From: Desulfobacula sp. | GTDB taxonomy: Bacteria > Desulfobacterota > Desulfobacteria > Desulfobacterales > Desulfobacteraceae | Direction: 5' to 3' | Length of the DNA: 64,000 bases | Assembly: GCF_014237455.1 (NCBI RefSeq) | Contig: NZ_JABZFL010000051.1 | Span: 124,001-188,000, forward strand | Shown: in pieces, positions 62,434 through 64,000 of the stretch | How the letters are laid out: the number at the start of each line of letters is the position of its first letter | How positions within the stretch are numbered: the first letter of the stretch is position 1 | Position numbers and translations under genes: made by a program | Notes under the pieces: model-generated | Database searches by the model: none | The model's input: only the letters and a program-made list of their open reading frames with translations | Told to the model about the DNA's origin: nothing

Positions 62434-63867
62434 TTAACCGTGAATCGGCGTGCCACATGCTTTTAAGGAAACTTCGCCCATGATCTCAGCCAGTGTGGGA
62501 TGCGCATGGATAGTATGGGCGATTTCCCTTGCAGTCAATCCTTTCTGGATGGCAAGAGTTGCTTCAGCAATAAGGTCTGTTGCATGGGCACCAATCAGAT
62601 GAACCCCAAGGATCTTATTGGATTCTTTTTCAACAATCATTTTTGCTGTTCCTGCCAGTTCATCTATGGCCTGGGCTTTCCCAAGGCTTCTGAAATTGAC
62701 ACTGAACGCTTCCACGTCATATCCTTTTTTCCTGGCTTCAGATTCACTCAATCCAACCGTACCGATTTCCGGCATGGTGAAGATGGCTCCCGGAATCACA
62801 TCATACTTCATGATACTTTTTTCACCCATGGCATTCTGGGCGGCTATTATTCCTTCATGGGAGGCCACATGGGCCAGCATTACCTTTTGAGGGCCGAGAA
62901 TATCGCCAATGGCATAAACGCCTTCCACGCTGGTTTCCAGCTGTTCATTGGCATCGATCCATCCCTGGGGAGTTGTTTTAAGGTCAATATTTTCCAGCCC
63001 TAAATCAGATGAAAGTGCCGATCTTCCAATACAGACCGCCATTTTTTCAGATTCGAACACAGTAATTTTTAATTTTTTGGGTTTTGGATTATCTGTAAAC
63101 GGGGAGAGTTCCAGATGGATGAAAATCTGATCATCTTTTATATCGGCAGATTTAACAATGGTATCACAAAAAACCGCTATCTTTCTTTTTTTCATTTCCC
63201 TTAACAACAATTTGGAACATTCCTCATCAACAGAAGGCAGGGGAAGCAGTCTTGACAGGGCCTCAACAATGGTCACCTTTGACCCCAAAGCTGAAAATAT
63301 AAATGCAAATTCACAACCGATCACCCCTCCCCCAACAATGACAATAGATTCAGGGATGTCATCCAATTGCAGGATGTCATTGGACGACAGGATATGATGA
63401 TGATCAAATGGAAAATCAGCAACATTTAAGGGTTTAGTTCCCGTGGCAAGAATAAGCTTGTCATAATCAAATTCTTTTTTATTCCCATCGTTAAATGCAA
63501 CCTCAACCATATTCAAAGATTTTATCACGGCTCTGCCCATTTCTACGGAAACGCCACTTTTTTTCAATAAAGAGGCAATCCCTTTTCTCTGGATCTCCAG
63601 AATCTTATTCTTTTTTTCCATCAAAGCTGTCATATCAGGGCTTACATTGCCTTGAACATTGATACCAAACTGACCCGCTTTTAGAAATTTAAGAAAAATA
63701 TCTGCTGAGTTTTTCATGATCTTTGAAGGGATACATCCAAAGTTCAGGCAGGTGCCACCAAGATTTTCCTTCTCAATCAGGGTTACATCTGCTCCCAATG
63801 CTGCTGCCCTGAGGGCGGCAACATATCCTCCCGGCCCTCCTCCAATGACAATAATTTTTGTTACCAT
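62434..63867 (-). CDS. lpdA: Dihydrolipoyl dehydrogenase
   Basis: 477 residues from the ATG at 63867 (GGAG site 8 bases upstream; a GTG two codons earlier is weaker). FAD site IIVIGGGPGGYVAALRAA (about 4-21), redox disulfide CLNFGCIPSKI, NAD site IVIVGGGVIGCEFAF, and the C-terminal HAHPTLAEI with the catalytic His-Glu. Partner of glycine cleavage or 2-oxoacid dehydrogenases; with the GlyA-like gene 24 bases downstream it could be part of glycine/C1 metabolism. Confidence 0.9.
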   Translation of the reverse strand: MVTKIIVIGGGPGGYVAALRAAALGADVTLIEKENLGGTCLNFGCIPSKIMKNSADIFLKFLKAGQFGINVQGNVSPDMTALMEKKNKILEIQRKGIASLLKKSGVSVEMGRAVIKSLNMVEVAFNDGNKKEFDYDKLILATGTKPLNVADFPFDHHHILSSNDILQLDDIPESIVIVGGGVIGCEFAFIFSALGSKVTIVEALSRLLPLPSVDEECSKLLLREMKKRKIAVFCDTIVKSADIKDDQIFIHLELSPFTDNPKPKKLKITVFESEKMAVCIGRSALSSDLGLENIDLKTTPQGWIDANEQLETSVEGVYAIGDILGPQKVMLAHVASHEGIIAAQNAMGEKSIMKYDVIPGAIFTMPEIGTVGLSESEARKKGYDVEAFSVNFRSLGKAQAIDELAGTAKMIVEKESNKILGVHLIGAHATDLIAEATLAIQKGLTAREIAHTIHAHPTLAEIMGEVSLKACGTPIHG

Positions 63868-64000
63868 ACACACGTCTCCGTCCTATTATTATTAAGGGCA
63901 TTCGAATAAATTTCCTGAATTTTGATCAAACAAATTTGATTTTTCATGAATTTCTTCAAATTTTATTTGACAATACCATTATTGCAAGGTATTTTCCAAT

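Noticed and set aside
1-64000. CRISPR arrays, tRNA, rRNA, transposase or integrase genes
   Set aside because: No spaced direct-repeat array, clover-leaf sequence or mobile-element protein was seen by eye; a tRNAscan or ISfinder run would settle it.

Overview
The window is AT-rich DNA from an anaerobic Desulfobacterota bacterium, most likely a Desulfobacteraceae-type sulfate reducer. This rests on gene content: a TusA/DsrE/heterodisulfide-reductase (Hdr) cluster joined to metV-metF, a 13-haem cytochrome c operon, two ferredoxin-ASKHA corrinoid-activator proteins, three sigma-54 activators and an apparent selenocysteine codon. No 16S or other species-level marker is present. I see no rRNA, tRNA, CRISPR array, insertion sequence or phage gene.

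Layout. 1-7.9 kb: housekeeping and accessory genes (truncated diaminopropionate ammonia-lyase, GNAT, SRPBCC, DUF2971, a rhomboid protease with a DnaJ-like tail, a molybdenum-carrier-like protein, HD phosphohydrolase, pgi, fabH). 8.2-13.2 kb: livKHMGF branched-chain amino-acid ABC operon. 13.3-19.3 kb: sigma-54 regulator 1, a 29-residue membrane ORF, then a thioredoxin / ASKHA / permease-Usp operon with a sigma-54 promoter. 19.3-20.9 kb: DUF134 regulator with paired operators, DUF5320 protein, flavodoxin. 20.9-25.0 kb: Lol/MacB-like ABC exporter with a LolA-like protein and an outer-membrane protein. 25.4-31.4 kb: a TusA-like / HybA-like / HybB-like / multihaem cytochrome operon read leftward, with sigma-54 regulator 2. 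31.4-43.3 kb: a second ASKHA protein, an aapJQMP-type transporter, and a divergent operon with a saccharopine-dehydrogenase-like enzyme, another amino-acid ABC transporter, an Asp/Glu racemase-like protein and a D-cysteine-desulfhydrase-like enzyme. 43.4-46.2 kb: CoA-disulfide-reductase-like enzyme, DUF1638 and two small proteins. 46.4-60.1 kb: sigma-54 regulator 3, then one long co-directional run tusA-flpD-hdrA-hdrA2-wHTH-hdrC-hdrB-dsrE-dsrE-unknown-metV-metF-ccdA-Trx-FeS-cytochrome b-fmdB. 60.3-64 kb: TPR/SPOR protein, a divergent GlyA, and lpd.

Two results stand out. First, the cytochrome operon's last gene reads through an in-frame TGA (26715-26717), followed 19 nt later by a compact hairpin with the layout of a bacterial SECIS element. 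Readthrough restores a 673-residue protein with 13 CxxCH motifs, suggesting a selenocysteine version of the octahaem tetrathionate-reductase family wired to a HybA/HybB quinone module. Second, three sigma-54 activators share a cysteine-rich PAS sensor. Two operons 33 kb apart (thioredoxin-ASKHA and tusA-Hdr-metVF) carry the same GTAACG upstream elements at almost the same distance (about 118 bp) from a sigma-54 promoter; regulator 1 also has these elements in front of its own gene. Regulator 2 has a different element, GTTTAAAC, beside the sigma-54 promoter of the cytochrome operon. I infer a redox- or sulfur-responsive network coupling sulfur-carrier and Hdr chemistry, C1/corrinoid metabolism and periplasmic multihaem respiration.
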